NCBI RefSeq assembly: GCF_900700375.1
Contig: NC_041722.1
Coordinates: forward strand, 5,874,967-5,938,966
Source: Denticeps clupeoides
Lineage: Eukaryota; Chordata; Actinopteri; Clupeiformes; Denticipitidae
DNA length: 64,000 nucleotides
Direction of reading: 5' to 3'
Shown piece by piece: positions 42,846 to 53,712 of the stretch. The notes beneath the pieces were generated by a model. The model had not been told where the DNA came from. It did no database searches and worked only from the letters and a program-made list of their open reading frames with translations. The translations under genes and the position numbers were made by a program. The stretch's first letter is position 1. Every line of letters starts with the position of its first letter.

Positions 42846-45514
42846 TGTAAAAAGCCACACATGAAGACCATGTGGTGTTGGACACAAAGCACTGTATTCA
42901 ACCACACAAAGCACTGTATTCAACCACTCCAATTTGATGTTACCTGGCAGAAAGAGGCATGGCACAACAGAGGTTAAAAATGAACAGTTTCTAATTTATT
43001 AACACCGGTAAATAATTATTGTAGTTACATGTGAATATTGAATGTAAAAAGGTACCAAGGTTACAGAGAAAGTAAACATGAGAAGAAAGAGTAAAGAGGG
43101 AGAAGAGAAAGAGAAGGGAAGATAAAAGTCCCAGAAGCCTTCCGGCTTCTGAGGGAAAACCCCCCTGAGCAAGATAGCTCAGAGCTCCTTTTCCACATGT
43201 GCGCAGGCTTTTATACCCCTGGCCTACAGGAAGTTGTCACTGGCCTACAGGAAGTTGTCACTGGCCTACAGGAAGTTGTCACTGGCCAATCAGAACCTGT
43301 TGTTTCTGATGTCACGCCCCCGGTGCCTCCCATTTGGTGAAGACAAAGAGGGTGGGCGGTCCTGACGGCTGATACTTCGCACGTTGACGTCGGACAAAAG
43401 ACATGTAAAAACCGGGGTGTCGAATCTTCACCCACAACCATCGACACAGGAATGTCACACTTCCCCCTGCAGACATCTGTTATGCAAGGCAAAAGCAGGC
43501 TCCCGCGATGTCCATTCTTACAGACGGCCGGTTGGTCCCCTGGGGCACTCGAGTATTCAGGGTCCATGGGGATCACAATTGGGTCATGATTGTGTATCTG
43601 CTTGCTTCCTGGTCAGTCGGGAATTCAAATGTAGCCGATAGTTGTGGTTCTGTGTCCTTTGTGATCCTCAGGTGTCTGAGGTCACCCTTGTAGGGAAACC
43701 TGCCTTCTTGACATTGATCAAACACAGCAGCATACATAGAATATTCAACTTGATCCAGGGCTTTTCACACTTGGTTGGGTTCTTTGTCTGGAGTGTGATG
43801 AGGTTTGCATACAGATTGTGCATGTAGAAAAACAGTGTTCATCGTACATTAAAAGCAAACCAGAAAAACAAATGACAACAATGATCAGATACTGTAATGC
43901 AAAAAAACATGTAAATATAGTGGGAGGCTTAAAATGATATCAGGGAATTCATAACTCCGCAGATTTGCACTGGCTTATCAAGTCTAATCAACAACAGTGG
44001 CCGGAAAAATAAATACAAATAAATAAATAAAAAAGTCCCGCTTGTTGCCATGTGATTGGAGAATTACACCTTTATTAGGGAATTCATAACTCTGCGAATT
44101 TGCATCGGCTAACGAAGTTCAATCAACAACAGTGGCCGGAAAAATAAACACAAATAAAATCCCGCTTGTTGCCATGTGATTGGAGAATTACACCTTTATT
44201 AGGGAATTCATAACTCTGCGAATTTGCATCGGCTAACGAAGTTCAATCAACAACAGTGGCCGGAAAAATAAACACAAATAAAATCCCGCTTGTTGCCATG
44301 TGATTAGAGAATTACACCTTTATCACTAAAAGCTATTATTTGAAATTATGGCATTGTTGAGGTGTTCAGAGAGAGAAACAGTTTCACATAAATTTAAATT
44401 CTGATCCTAAACATGTTGATCATACTGAACATGAATTTAAAATAAAAACAATGAATTTTAACAGTGCAATTTCCAATCCCTGATCAGTTATTATCAAATT
44501 GTTCTCCGTGGGACATGGTTTATGATGTTCAATGTAATACCAGTAATCTAAAATGTCACAAATCCTGGTTATTACTGGTTACAGTTTGGTTTGTGGGTTC
44601 ATCTATTGTGCCAGCCATATCTACATGCCACATTGTAAGTGATACAGTAATTAGTCTATGTTCATTTTATACCTTGTCGGAGTGGATCTGGATTTAGAAA
44701 TGCCTCGGTTTCTACGGTCCCGGGCTTTTTAGGATATGTAGATCCTTTTTATTTTAATTAAAGCACATAGATTCTATTCCTCCCTATGCAGTAAAATTCA
44801 GATAAAAGAGACTTACGGTCACAGATCCACATCCGAGCAAAGGTATCACGTCGGGATCACCATTTGTAAAAAGCCACACATGAAGACCATGTGGTGTTGG
44901 AGAAGAGAATAGAGTGTGTAGAAAAAACTCTTTCTCCCTCCACACAAAGCACTGTATTCAACCACTCCAATTTGATGTTACCTGGCAGAAAGAGGCATGG
45001 CACAACAGAGGTTAAAAATGAACAGTTTCTAATTTATTAACACCGGTAAATAATTATTGTAGTTACATGTGAATATTGAATGTAAAAAGGTACCAAGGTT
45101 ACAGAGAAAGTAAACATGAGAAGAAAGAGTAAAGAGGGAGAAGAGAAAGAGAAGGGAAGATAAAAGTCCCAGAAGCCTTCCAGCTTCTGAGGGAAAACCC
45201 CCCTGAGCAAGATAGCTCAGAGCTCCTTTTCCACATGTGCGCAGGCTTTTATACCCCTGGCCTACAGGAAGTTGTCACTGGCCTACAGGAAGTTGTCACT
45301 GGCCAATCAGAACCTGTTGTTTCTGATGTCACGCCCCCGGTGCCTCCCATTTGGTGAAGACAAAGAGGGTGGGCGGTCCTGACGGCTGATACTTCGCACG
45401 TTGACGTCGGACAAAAGACATGTAAAAACCACAGGACACAGGAATGTCACACTTCCCCCTGCAGACATCTGTTATGCAAGGCAAAAGCAGTCTCCCACGA
45501 TGTCCATTCTTACA
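42846..45514 (-). mobile_element. Young non-autonomous LTR element (retrovirus-like ends)
   Basis: It has two long direct repeats, 42846-43522 and 44865-45514, with TG...CA ends and a 4-base duplication CCTT on each side. In the minus orientation each LTR has a TATAAAAG box (near 43209 and 45247) and an AATAAA. A primer-binding-site-like TGGTGATCCCGACGTGAT follows the 5' LTR (about 44845-44862). The inside (43523-44864, 1.3 kb) shows no gag, pol or env, so it is incomplete and must have moved with help from another element. The LTRs are nearly identical apart from copy number of a 21-base unit and two short blocks, so it is young and the newest layer of the nest. Confidence 0.8.
43942..44324. 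repeat. Tandem repeat, three units of 124-135 bases
   Basis: Units start AGGGAATTCATAACTC at 43942, 44077 and 44201. Each contains 'caacaacagtggccggaaaa' and 'cccgcttgttgccatgtgat'. Units 2 and 3 are almost the same. It lies inside the young LTR element. Confidence 0.9.
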
Positions 45515-46290
45515 CCTTTTTGGCCATTGTGCCTTGTTTATTTGTGTTCTTTTATTGTATTTACAATAAAACCCCTTTCCCAGCATGTCCCGCCTCTGCA
45601 CTTCCTTCCCCTGTCAGCTCGCCAGCGTGACAACAGCATATCACTTTTTCTACATTTTGTTATGTTACAGCCTTAATCCTAAATGGATACAACATTCCAT
45701 AATGACAGCATGAAAAATTTTGAGGTTTTGGGAAATGTATTAAAAATAAAAAAACTGAGAAACCACATGTATATAATAATTCACAGCCTTTGCTTCATAC
45801 TTTGTCGACACACCTTTGGCAGCAATTACAGCCGTAAGCCTTTTTGAATATGACTGCACAAACCAGATTTGTGCCTCAAGACAATTCTGTCTCAGAGGTC
45901 TATAGACAATTCCTCTGACTTCATGCTTGGTTTGTGCTCTGACATGAACTGTCAACTGTGGGATATATAGACAGGTCTTTCCAAATCATAAACTTTTTTT
46001 TTCCCATGTGTTATTCCCACACGTGGACTCCTATTAAGCTGCAGAAACATCTGAAGGATGATCAGAGGAAACAGGAGGCACCTGAGCTTGATTTTGAGCT
46101 TCATGCTAAAGGTTGTGAATACTTGTGTACATGTACTTTCTAGGTTTTTTTATTATTTAAAAAATTAAGGTGTTGTGTGCACAATTGTTGTGTGTAGCTA
46201 AAAAATAATTCCATCCATTTTGGAATAAGGCTGTAAGATAACAAATTGAGGAAAAAATGACTCATTGTAAATACTTTATGGAATGCATTG

Positions 46291-47488
46291 TAAATTAATG
46301 AAGTCATGCAATTAACTTATTTTATATCAGAAAATAATTATATTAATAAAACCAATAACCATTTATTCCAGGGTCATGACTGCCAGAGCCCATCCCATGA
46401 CACTGGGTGCAGGGGAGGTCACCAGCAAGCTGCAGTGCAAATAGACCATCCACTCATGAGCTCACACCTCTGCTAATTCTCTTTGTGTTTGTCCCTTTGG
46501 AGGACATTAGAAGACCACAGAACCCAGAAGAACATGTGCCTAAACAGAGTGAGCATAAAAACTCCACACAGAGAACATGCGAAGCCACATTGCTAATCAC
46601 CGTGCAACCCAGGCCTCTTGGAATATATAATAAATATAATAAAATATAAATATAATAAAAAAAAAAGAACTGTTGTTTTTATAAGATCTATTTGGGGTGA
46701 AGTGAGTGTAACAGGACTTCAGTCTAATTACAAATATAGATTAATTTAGCTTGTACTCAACCTAAAAAAAAATTAAATTTTGACCAGTATTCCAAGGGTA
46801 GTGTCTCTTGTATTGTAAGATAATTACCAAAGTTTTGGAATGAATTTATTACTCCACAGCCTAAAACTATACTTGGTATCATCCTGTAATCTGCCCAGGT
46901 GTGTTCAACAAGACACCAAAAGTCATAGATCTTAGAATGGATGGTCCTAATATAGGCTCATAATCTCAAGTTATAGTCCATTTTCTTAGTACCATTTGAA
47001 AGTTCTTGGTTCCCTTTACAACACATTAAAACTATATTCTTTCTGTTTTAAGGGTTTTCTCAAGCCTCAAATTGTCAAGTTTTCAAAAGTTGTAATGCTT
47101 AGATTTAAATTAAATATGTACACATACTCCTTAACAGAGCAGCTTACCAATACCAGCCATCTAGAGCGTGTTAAAGAGTTATATTCTGGACAGAATGTTT
47201 GTTTAAGAAAGAATGTCCCATATAGCATAGTTGAATATTCACCCACATATACTGCCCCACTGCATCTTCCCTTAGTCTGATCCATCTCAGATGCTATCTC
47301 TCTATTTAACCCTTGATCCCTGGAGACTTTAGCTTTGTTTAAACAAGTTGACATACTAGCAATTGGGGTATGTGCTTTAACTTCTCTCTGTTTAGTTTTT
47401 CTTTGTGGGCCTGTGGTGTTCTAGAGGTTAAGGAAGCAGTGTGGTGTAAATTTGCTCAGCAAGTAATGACCTTCACCATTGAACATAC
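46291..47488. other. Spacer with a common fish repeat fragment
   Basis: Bases 46380-46620 ('aaaactccacacagagaaca' and 'catgcgaagccac' region) resemble a widespread fish dispersed repeat. 47405-47450 holds a SINE-1-like phrase ('ttctagaggttaaggaagca'). No gene is seen. Confidence 0.4.
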
Positions 47489-48129
47489 AATACCAGTGAA
47501 ACGTTTGGACACTCCATCAAATGTGAGAAGCATATTTAGTATTTGTAGCAGGTGAAAGTGAATAATGTCTTTTTACCCTCATGACAGTTTTTTTCCTCAC
47601 TATTGTTAAAGTAAAAAGGCGCTCCATGAGTTGCTCACTGACATGAGTGAATGATAAGAAATTGTAGGAGGAACAGTGCAGGAGGAACGCATTTTCACGA
47701 CTTTCATGGAACAGGGGTTTTACTTATAACAAAAACATGAAATATGGTACAAGTGCACACTAACATACAATGACCCAACAGTGACTAGACAAGATAAGGC
47801 TATATTTACACATATACATCAGGTGCACACAATCAAGAATTAGGATGATATAAAAGTCACAAAACTCTGGACCGGCATATGGAGCCGTGGAAGTGACAAC
47901 CGAGACAAAGCATTCAGCATAAACCTTCAGGACTGTTGGAAACCATCCCCGTTGTCTAATTTAAGGTGGTCAAGAGAACAAAAAGTGTGAAATGCTGGCA
48001 TCACAGCAAAAGCTCTCTGCTTTATAGAGTATCATAACCTAATGTGTGTTTTTTTGTATTACTGTGTATTGTTCTATAATGTAAAAATTCAAGAGCCTAA
48101 ATGAATAGGTGTTCATTTTGACTGGTGTA
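47489..48129. mobile_element. Non-autonomous Tc1-type element, worn
   Basis: The left end ACCAGTGAAACGTTTGGACA and right end TTCATTTTGACTGGT are inverted and match the terminal type of 60439-61147 (AAAAGTTTGGACACACC). There is no transposase. The interior may hold another unknown insertion. Confidence 0.5.
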
Positions 48130-48280
48130 AATATGGGTTAAATGCATTTGGTGTTCTTGTCTGGTCTTTTGTTCTTTTTTTTAACCCATATTGCCACATC
48201 TGTACACATCTGGAACATTCATTTAGGGAACAAAGTCTTGCGAGGTCATGGTGAAATCAGACTGGCATTGATACAGTGAC

Positions 48281-48404
48281 TGGTGGAACTGATAGCCACG
48301 CCTCATCTAGTTATTCAGTAACTAACATATATGACTGGCTGTCTTTTTTTCCTGATTTTAATGTTACAGACAAGAAACTCATTTTGACTGACTGTGTTAT
48401 TCAG
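48281..48404 (+). promoter_or_regulatory. Promoter block and noncoding exon 1 of UGT gene 3
   Basis: TGGTGGAACTGATAGCCACG with CCACGCC and CATATATGAC (48326) leads to an exon that contains TTACAGACAAGAAACTC and ends GTTATTCAG|gtaaga at 48404. The acceptor before the gene is at 48501. It matches the block of gene 2 and, weaker, of gene 4. Confidence 0.7.
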
Positions 48405-48505
48405 GTAAGACGTCTTGCATGAGTTTATTAAATGCTGTAAAGTCAGAGTGATATGTTGATTTTAGACTGAAATGGCATGTTACTGTCTCCCTATCCTGCA
48501 GAGAT

Positions 48506-50119
48506 ATGGCAGCATTTTTTCATCTGAAGTTCATCTTATGCTCCCTTTTCGTGGCGTTGATTTCCACTTTTCATCCTGTTTGCCAGGGAGGAAAGGTGCT
48601 GGTGGTTCCTTTGGAAGGAAGCCACTGGGTGAACATGGACATTCTGGTCAAGGCTTTGCACAGCAAGGGACATTCAGTCAGTGTTTTGCGAGCCAGCAAG
48701 AGCTGGTACATCAAAGAAGAGTCCAGCTACTACAACTCCATCACAGTGTCTGTGACTGAGGGTTTTGATGAGGAATTTGTGATAAAGGCTCTTTCAAAGC
48801 TATTTTCTTTTTTAAGGAGCGAGACCTCTCTTTTAAAATTTATTAATTTCCAGTTTGAAATGTTTTCAACAATGTCTTCTGCTCATGCAAGGGTATGTGA
48901 AATGATAACAAACATGATTGAGGACAAAGGCTTGATGAAAAAACTCAATGAGAGTCAATTTGATCTGGTTCTGGCAGATCCTGCGTGGGGTGCTGGTGCA
49001 ATTCTGGCCCATTATCTTCAGATCCCTCTAGTATTTAACGTGAGGTGGACCACAAATGGGGAAGGGCACTTTGATATTGCACCTTCACCCCTATCCTACA
49101 TACCATTAACTGGGTCAGGGTTCTCAGACAAAATGACTTTTACTGAGAGGGTAAAAAACATTCTACACTACTCGCTTCTGAAATTACAAAATAATGTATT
49201 TATTAAACCACAGTATCAAGCAATCTGTGATAAATATTTTCAAACAAAACTCGATTTCACTGAGCTTCAGCAAGCAGCTGATATCTGGTTGATGAGGGTT
49301 GACTTTGTCTTTGAATTCCCACGTCCCACCATGCCCAACGTAGTTTATATGGGTGGATTTCAATGTAAACCCTCAAATCCTCTTCCCCAAGACCTGGAAG
49401 TTTTTGTCCAGAGCGCTGGTGACCATGGCATTATCATTATGTCACTTGGGACTTTTGTGGGACAACTTCCAAAGGATGTAGCTGCTGACTTAACGGATGA
49501 AATAGCTGCTGCTTTTGCTGAGATGCCCCAGAAGGTCATTTGGAGGCACACTGGGGACAAACCAGCAACCCTTGGTAACAATACTTTACTAGTCAACTGG
49601 TTACCACAGAATGATCTACTGGGACATCCTAAAGTCAAAGCATTTGTGGCACATGGAGGAACCAATGGAGTCCAAGAAGCCCTGTACCATGGTGTACCAG
49701 TCGTGGGACTTCCTTTGTTTTTTGACCAGTATGATAACCTCTTTCGGCTACAAGAAAGAGGAGGGGCCAAGATTATCCCTCCTCACATACTGGATAAGAC
49801 TGTGTTTCTTCAGGCTCTGCAGGAGGTTCTTCATGATCCATCCTACAGGATGAACATGCAGAGGCTCTCCAGGCTGCACAAGGACCAGCCAATGAAGCCT
49901 CTTGACCAAGCTCTCTTCTGGATTGAGTTTGTAATGAGACACAAAGGTGCTGCTCATTTGCGGACAGAGTCCTACAAGATGCCCTGGTACTCCTACCACT
50001 CACTGGACGTCATAGGGTTCTTAGCAATCATGGCTTTCACTGCTGTTTTTTTTACAGTTTTCATTGTCCGATGTATATGCTGCAGGATGTGTCTGAAAAG
50101 AAAAATGAAACGGGAATAA
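48506..50119 (+). CDS. UDP-glucuronosyltransferase, UGT5-type, gene 3
   Basis: 537 residues, ATG 48506 four bases after the acceptor (tatcctgcag). Same architecture as its neighbours: signal peptide (MAAFFHLKFILCSLFVALIS), His in EGSHWVNM, Asp in LADPAWGAG, full UDPGT signature with FFDQYDN, and a membrane helix followed by KRKMKRE. The first 90 residues are almost those of gene 2 ('ACATCAAAGAAGAGTCCAGC' and flanks). The segment for residues about 95-125 and the loop about 205-240 differ from gene 2, and the core from TDEIAAAFAE onward is near-identical again. The variable parts fall in the acceptor-binding half, so substrate range probably differs between paralogs. AATAAA is at 50157. Confidence 0.94.
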   Translation: MAAFFHLKFILCSLFVALISTFHPVCQGGKVLVVPLEGSHWVNMDILVKALHSKGHSVSVLRASKSWYIKEESSYYNSITVSVTEGFDEEFVIKALSKLFSFLRSETSLLKFINFQFEMFSTMSSAHARVCEMITNMIEDKGLMKKLNESQFDLVLADPAWGAGAILAHYLQIPLVFNVRWTTNGEGHFDIAPSPLSYIPLTGSGFSDKMTFTERVKNILHYSLLKLQNNVFIKPQYQAICDKYFQTKLDFTELQQAADIWLMRVDFVFEFPRPTMPNVVYMGGFQCKPSNPLPQDLEVFVQSAGDHGIIIMSLGTFVGQLPKDVAADLTDEIAAAFAEMPQKVIWRHTGDKPATLGNNTLLVNWLPQNDLLGHPKVKAFVAHGGTNGVQEALYHGVPVVGLPLFFDQYDNLFRLQERGGAKIIPPHILDKTVFLQALQEVLHDPSYRMNMQRLSRLHKDQPMKPLDQALFWIEFVMRHKGAAHLRTESYKMPWYSYHSLDVIGFLAIMAFTAVFFTVFIVRCICCRMCLKRKMKRE

Positions 50120-50884
50120 TATCAGCATTCTTTTTTTTTGCTATCTTAATGAGCCAAATAAATTCAGTTATCTGTACCTGTTTCCTGATGTCACTTTATC
50201 CAACATCACTCCAAGTTCCAGGAAAACTTAACATGAGTATTTGCTCCATAATCAGTCTCCTCTGGAGGCACGGGGGCTTCAGGGCACCCCTCCCGTGTCC
50301 TCCCAGTCTGCATCCGTTGGGACTTAGCAGGCCCTCTCCCAACATATCCTGACTGGCCCTACCTGCCACCCTCGGGACTCAGGTGCATACTGTCCCCCTG
50401 GAGGCTGACCAAGGCCACTGCCTGACCTGCCCTCCACCCCGGCTACCTGGGGGGCCAGCCCCGCATTGCAACTGTTATTGTCTTCATCCCTCCAACCACT
50501 CACCCACAGACTGCCCCGCTTCCGGGTTTCACGAATTACACTGGGGCAAATCGCTTTGACGTGACCCTCGCCTCGATCGTGAGGTAGCCTTTGCTCAATA
50601 CTTCGTTGATGTACCTTTTGTCAGAAATTACAGCCTCAAGTCTTTTTGAATATGATGCTACCAGTTTGGCACGCCTATCTTTGTCCATTATTTGGCCAAT
50701 CCTCTTTGCTTCTCAAGTTTCATCAGGAGATGTTCAATCGGATTCAGGTCTTCAAGGACATTCACAGTGCTAGCCCATAAACAGAATTCAAATTGGCGGT
50801 GAAGGTTGGACATCAGAGATTGTGTTGACCTTGTTCATATGACTCCATTAATGATTAGCAGTGTATTAAAACTCTTCTAATGTT
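50120..50884. other. Spacer with a GC-rich block and a Tc1-type fragment
   Basis: Bases 50255-50590 are unusually GC-rich and unassigned. Bases 50595-50770 ('cagaaattacagcctcaagt', 'ctttttgaatatgatgc') are a piece of the Tc1 family seen at 45800-45860. Confidence 0.45.
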
Positions 50885-51008
50885 ACTGAAACAGAGGAAT
50901 GGCAGAATAGAAAATACAGGTTACACTAGATATTAACCGTTTCTAATTTATTAAGACAGTAAATTACTTTTGCAGCTACATGGAAATATTATGTAAAAAG
51001 GTACTTTT
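50885..51008. mobile_element. Old LTR fragment, same family as 42846-45514
   Basis: 'gtttctaatttattaa' and 'tgtaaaaaggtac' with spacing match the LTR at 42980-43055, with many changes. It is a small, ancient fossil piece. Confidence 0.55.
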
Positions 51009-51560
51009 TCTGTCACCTCTAATATTTTAGCTTTGACGTAATGTAAATAAACAGGTAACAGCCTGTTTACATTGTCAGTGTTAAAATATTAAGAGTATGG
51101 ATGCACTGAAAACTAGCTGTTTGTTTAATGTTTTTTCTCATTTCAGTAATTACAAATAAGTTTGCTATTTTAAACTACGCATTCTAATTTATGCTTATGA
51201 GTAAATCGGGTTTTTTTTTTCTTTACTATAATTCTACTAACAGCGGCTTTGTTTGGTTTATTCACATTACTACTAAAATATTAGGTGTGAAAGATTACTT
51301 CAATTATTCAAAGATAAGCCAGTGTTTACTTTTTTCAGTTACTTTTTCAGAATGATACCTCATTGAAGCGTGGGGAAAGTATAGTATAGACCAGACAGTC
51401 CTCTATAATGGACACGTGGCTCCCAAAAATGTTACCACAAACAAAATCACACTGTAAAAAAAAATTTAAGACAACTAGATGCAATGCAAGGTCACGTTCC
51501 CATCTAGGGAACAACGTGAACGTGGTGGATGGGGACAAGAAGCCTGATCAAGCCCACAAA
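51009..51560. other. Spacer, nothing recognised
   Basis: AT-rich DNA without supported features. Confidence 0.35.
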
Positions 51561-52698
51561 AGTGAAACTGAAGTGATTGTCATTGTAAAACATTACAGCA
51601 CAGCACACAGTGACACAACGAAATGTGTCCTCTGCTTTTAACCATCACCCTTGGTGAGCAGTGGGCAGCCATGACAGGTGCCGGGGGAGCAGTGTGTGGG
51701 GACGGTGCTTTGCTCAGATCGGAATTCGAACCGGCAACCTTCTGATTTAAAAAAAACCCAACCCAAAACTGAACTAATGTTCATTCCAGCAGATTCTTCA
51801 CCACATCAGGATCTTGCTATTTACCTGGACAACTCGCAGCTCTCTCCTTCTGCAACAGCCCGCAACCTTGGCATAACAATAGACAACCAACTCTCCTTCT
51901 CTACTCACATCAGCAATCTTTCCCGCTCATGTAGATTCCTTCTCAGACAAATCCGCCCTTATCTGTCAACACAGGCCACCCAACTACTGGTTCAGTCCTT
52001 AGTAATCTCAAGTCTGGACTACTGCAACTCCCTTCTAGCTGGTCTACCACTATGTACCATCCGACCTCTACAACTAATACAAAATGCAGCAGCACGACTG
52101 ATCTTCAACCTTCCCAAATTCTCCCACACCGCCCCTCTGCTACGCTTCCTCCACTGACTCCCAGTAGCTGCACGCATCAGGTTCAAAATACTGATGCTGG
52201 CCTACAAAGCCAAACATGGAGCAGCCCCATCCTACCTCACAGCCCTTATTACACCTCGCACTGCACCTCGTATACTCCGAGCCTCCAGTACTGCTCGCCT
52301 GGTCCCTCCTTCTCTGAAGGTAAAAGGAAGACATTCATCTAGACTCTTCTCCAGCTTGGACCCTCGGTGGTGGAATGAACTTCCCCTCAAGGTCAGAACA
52401 GCTCAGTCACTGAGCACCTTCAAACGACAGCTCAAGACCTTCCTCTTTAAAGAATATTTCGATTAAATTGTAACTTTCTTATTGTCGATCTTGTGTACAG
52501 AATCTACAACAGAGTGAATAAAAAGATTGTATTCATAGTTGGGGTCCTTGTGAACCGGAATTGATCTCTTCATCGATGGTAACTTCGAGCGACTTACAAA
52601 GCACGTTGTAAGTCGCTCTGGATAAGGGCGTCTGCCAAATGCCATAAATGTAAATGATTACTTCCACTTCCTTAACCGCTAGGCCACCATTGCCCCAA
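51561..52698 (-). mobile_element. SINE family 1, split by a LINE insertion
   Basis: The SINE's 3' and middle parts are at 51561-51747 and its 5' part ('ttaaccgctaggccaccat') at 52655-52698. The L2-type element at 51748-52654 lies between, with TGATT on both sides. Confidence 0.85.
51748..52654 (+). mobile_element. L2-type LINE, 5'-truncated
   Basis: It encodes [52 protein letters not shown] and the end STFKRQLKTFLFKEYFD. One in-frame TGA replaces Trp at 52155-52157 (LH-stop-LPVAAR). The tail ends 'aagggcgtctgccaaatgcc' with GTAAAT-like units. The 5-base target duplication TGATT is intact. Confidence 0.88.
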
Positions 52699-52749
52699 AA
52701 ATGTGTTTATTTACAGTAGTGATAAGTACACCACCGTAAACCCCTCAAC

Positions 52750-52752
<3 letters not shown>

Positions 52753-52814
<62 letters not shown>
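52753..52814. repeat. (AC)n microsatellite
   Basis: About 60 bases of uninterrupted AC repeats. Confidence 0.97.
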
Positions 52815-52817
<3 letters not shown>

Positions 52818-52847
52818 CAACTATATGCAAACTAACAGAGAGGTAGT

Positions 52848-53704
52848 TAGTGATGTTACGGGACGTACCGAGGCTTCGGAGCGTGTATCGCGTAGTGGAG
52901 GGGGAGGGGCTTGCTTCATCTAGGGGTGGAGCCTAAAAGGATGACGTCCGAAGCCTCGCTGCCAGCTGTACCACGTGACTGCGTCGGGAAGCGATTTTGC
53001 CGCGAGGTTTGAGGCGATATAAACCCCTCAGGCTCCATTCAAAATGTGGGGTTTTGATGGAGAGTTGCGGTCAGTTCAGAGTTTGGATAGTTTTACTAGT
53101 TTAAATACTAGAGTTTGGATAGCGTTTATATAGTTTGGAGATAGAGTTTAGAGAGACAGAGCAGCGTCATGGAGTCACGGAAGACCCAGAATGTAACAGC
53201 AGATACCACTGTGGAGGTCCAGCGCTACCTTTCAGAGCCGAATATAAGCAGGCTGGAAAACACTCTGGAGTATTGGGAGGGGCAAAAAGGACTGTACCCA
53301 AATTAGTATAATCTTGCTCTTGCGTTTTTGTGCACGCCGGCATCTTCTGTGCCATGTGAAAGGGTGTTTTCAGAAGCCGGAGAGGTTGTCAAAAAAAGGA
53401 ATCGCTTAAAACCAAAAAAATTGTTATTTCTGAATAGAAATTCCACTGTTCTGTACATCATTGTCCAAGTTACACAAGCATACAAGACTTGCCATATAAT
53501 CTAATGCTACCATTTTGTGAAAATACTCACACAGAATACACTCAAATAGTATTTTATTATACACATATGTGAACAATTATTTGGTCATACATGGTTTGTA
53601 ATTATACACCTGGCCAGTAGGTGGTGTCGTGTGCACATGAAGCTTCGAGAAATGAACCCTTTCTCGAACCATTTGCCTCATGAGGCTTCATCTCACCATC
53701 ACTA
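52848..53704 (+). mobile_element. hAT element, internal-deletion derivative
   Basis: The ends TAGTGATG... and ...CATCACTA are inverted. They are flanked by a worn 8-base duplication (GAGGTAGT / GAGGGAAT, 6 of 8 match). A start codon at 53169 (MESRKTQNVTA) is fused to the C-terminal dimerisation region (VEVQRYLSEPNISRLENTLE), then ASSVPCERVFSEAGE and RNRLKP in the same frame. One TAG interrupts it at about 53304. The BED finger and catalytic core are deleted. Its leader resembles that of the hAT remnant at 11150. Confidence 0.8.
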
Positions 53705-53712
53705 GAGGGAAT

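Larger units (their letters stand above)
42707..45632 (+). mobile_element. LTR (solo), family of 37594-37905, split by a second LTR element
   Basis: It starts TGTCAGGATTGG and ends GCCAGCGTGACA, with ACAGC duplicated on both sides (42702-42706, 45633-45637). Its two halves (42707-42845 and 45515-45632) together are about the size of the solo LTR at 37594. It is the middle layer of the nest. Confidence 0.8.
42681..46290. mobile_element. Tc1-type element, decayed, host of a nested insertion
   Basis: The left end CAGTGCATCAGGAAAGTATT follows TA, and the right end (ATACTTTATGGAATGCATTG) precedes TA at 46291. Inner motifs such as 'cattttgttatgttacagcc' (45653) are those of a common fish Tc1 family. 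The transposase is absent, so it is an internally deleted form. It is split after 26 bases by the LTR insertion at 42707-45632, flanked by the duplication ACAGC. Without that insertion it would be about 0.7 kb. Confidence 0.8.

Noticed and set aside
43942-44324. Regular direct repeats as a CRISPR-like array
   Set aside because: Units are contiguous 124-135 base tandem copies with no spacers, in a vertebrate genome, inside an LTR element.
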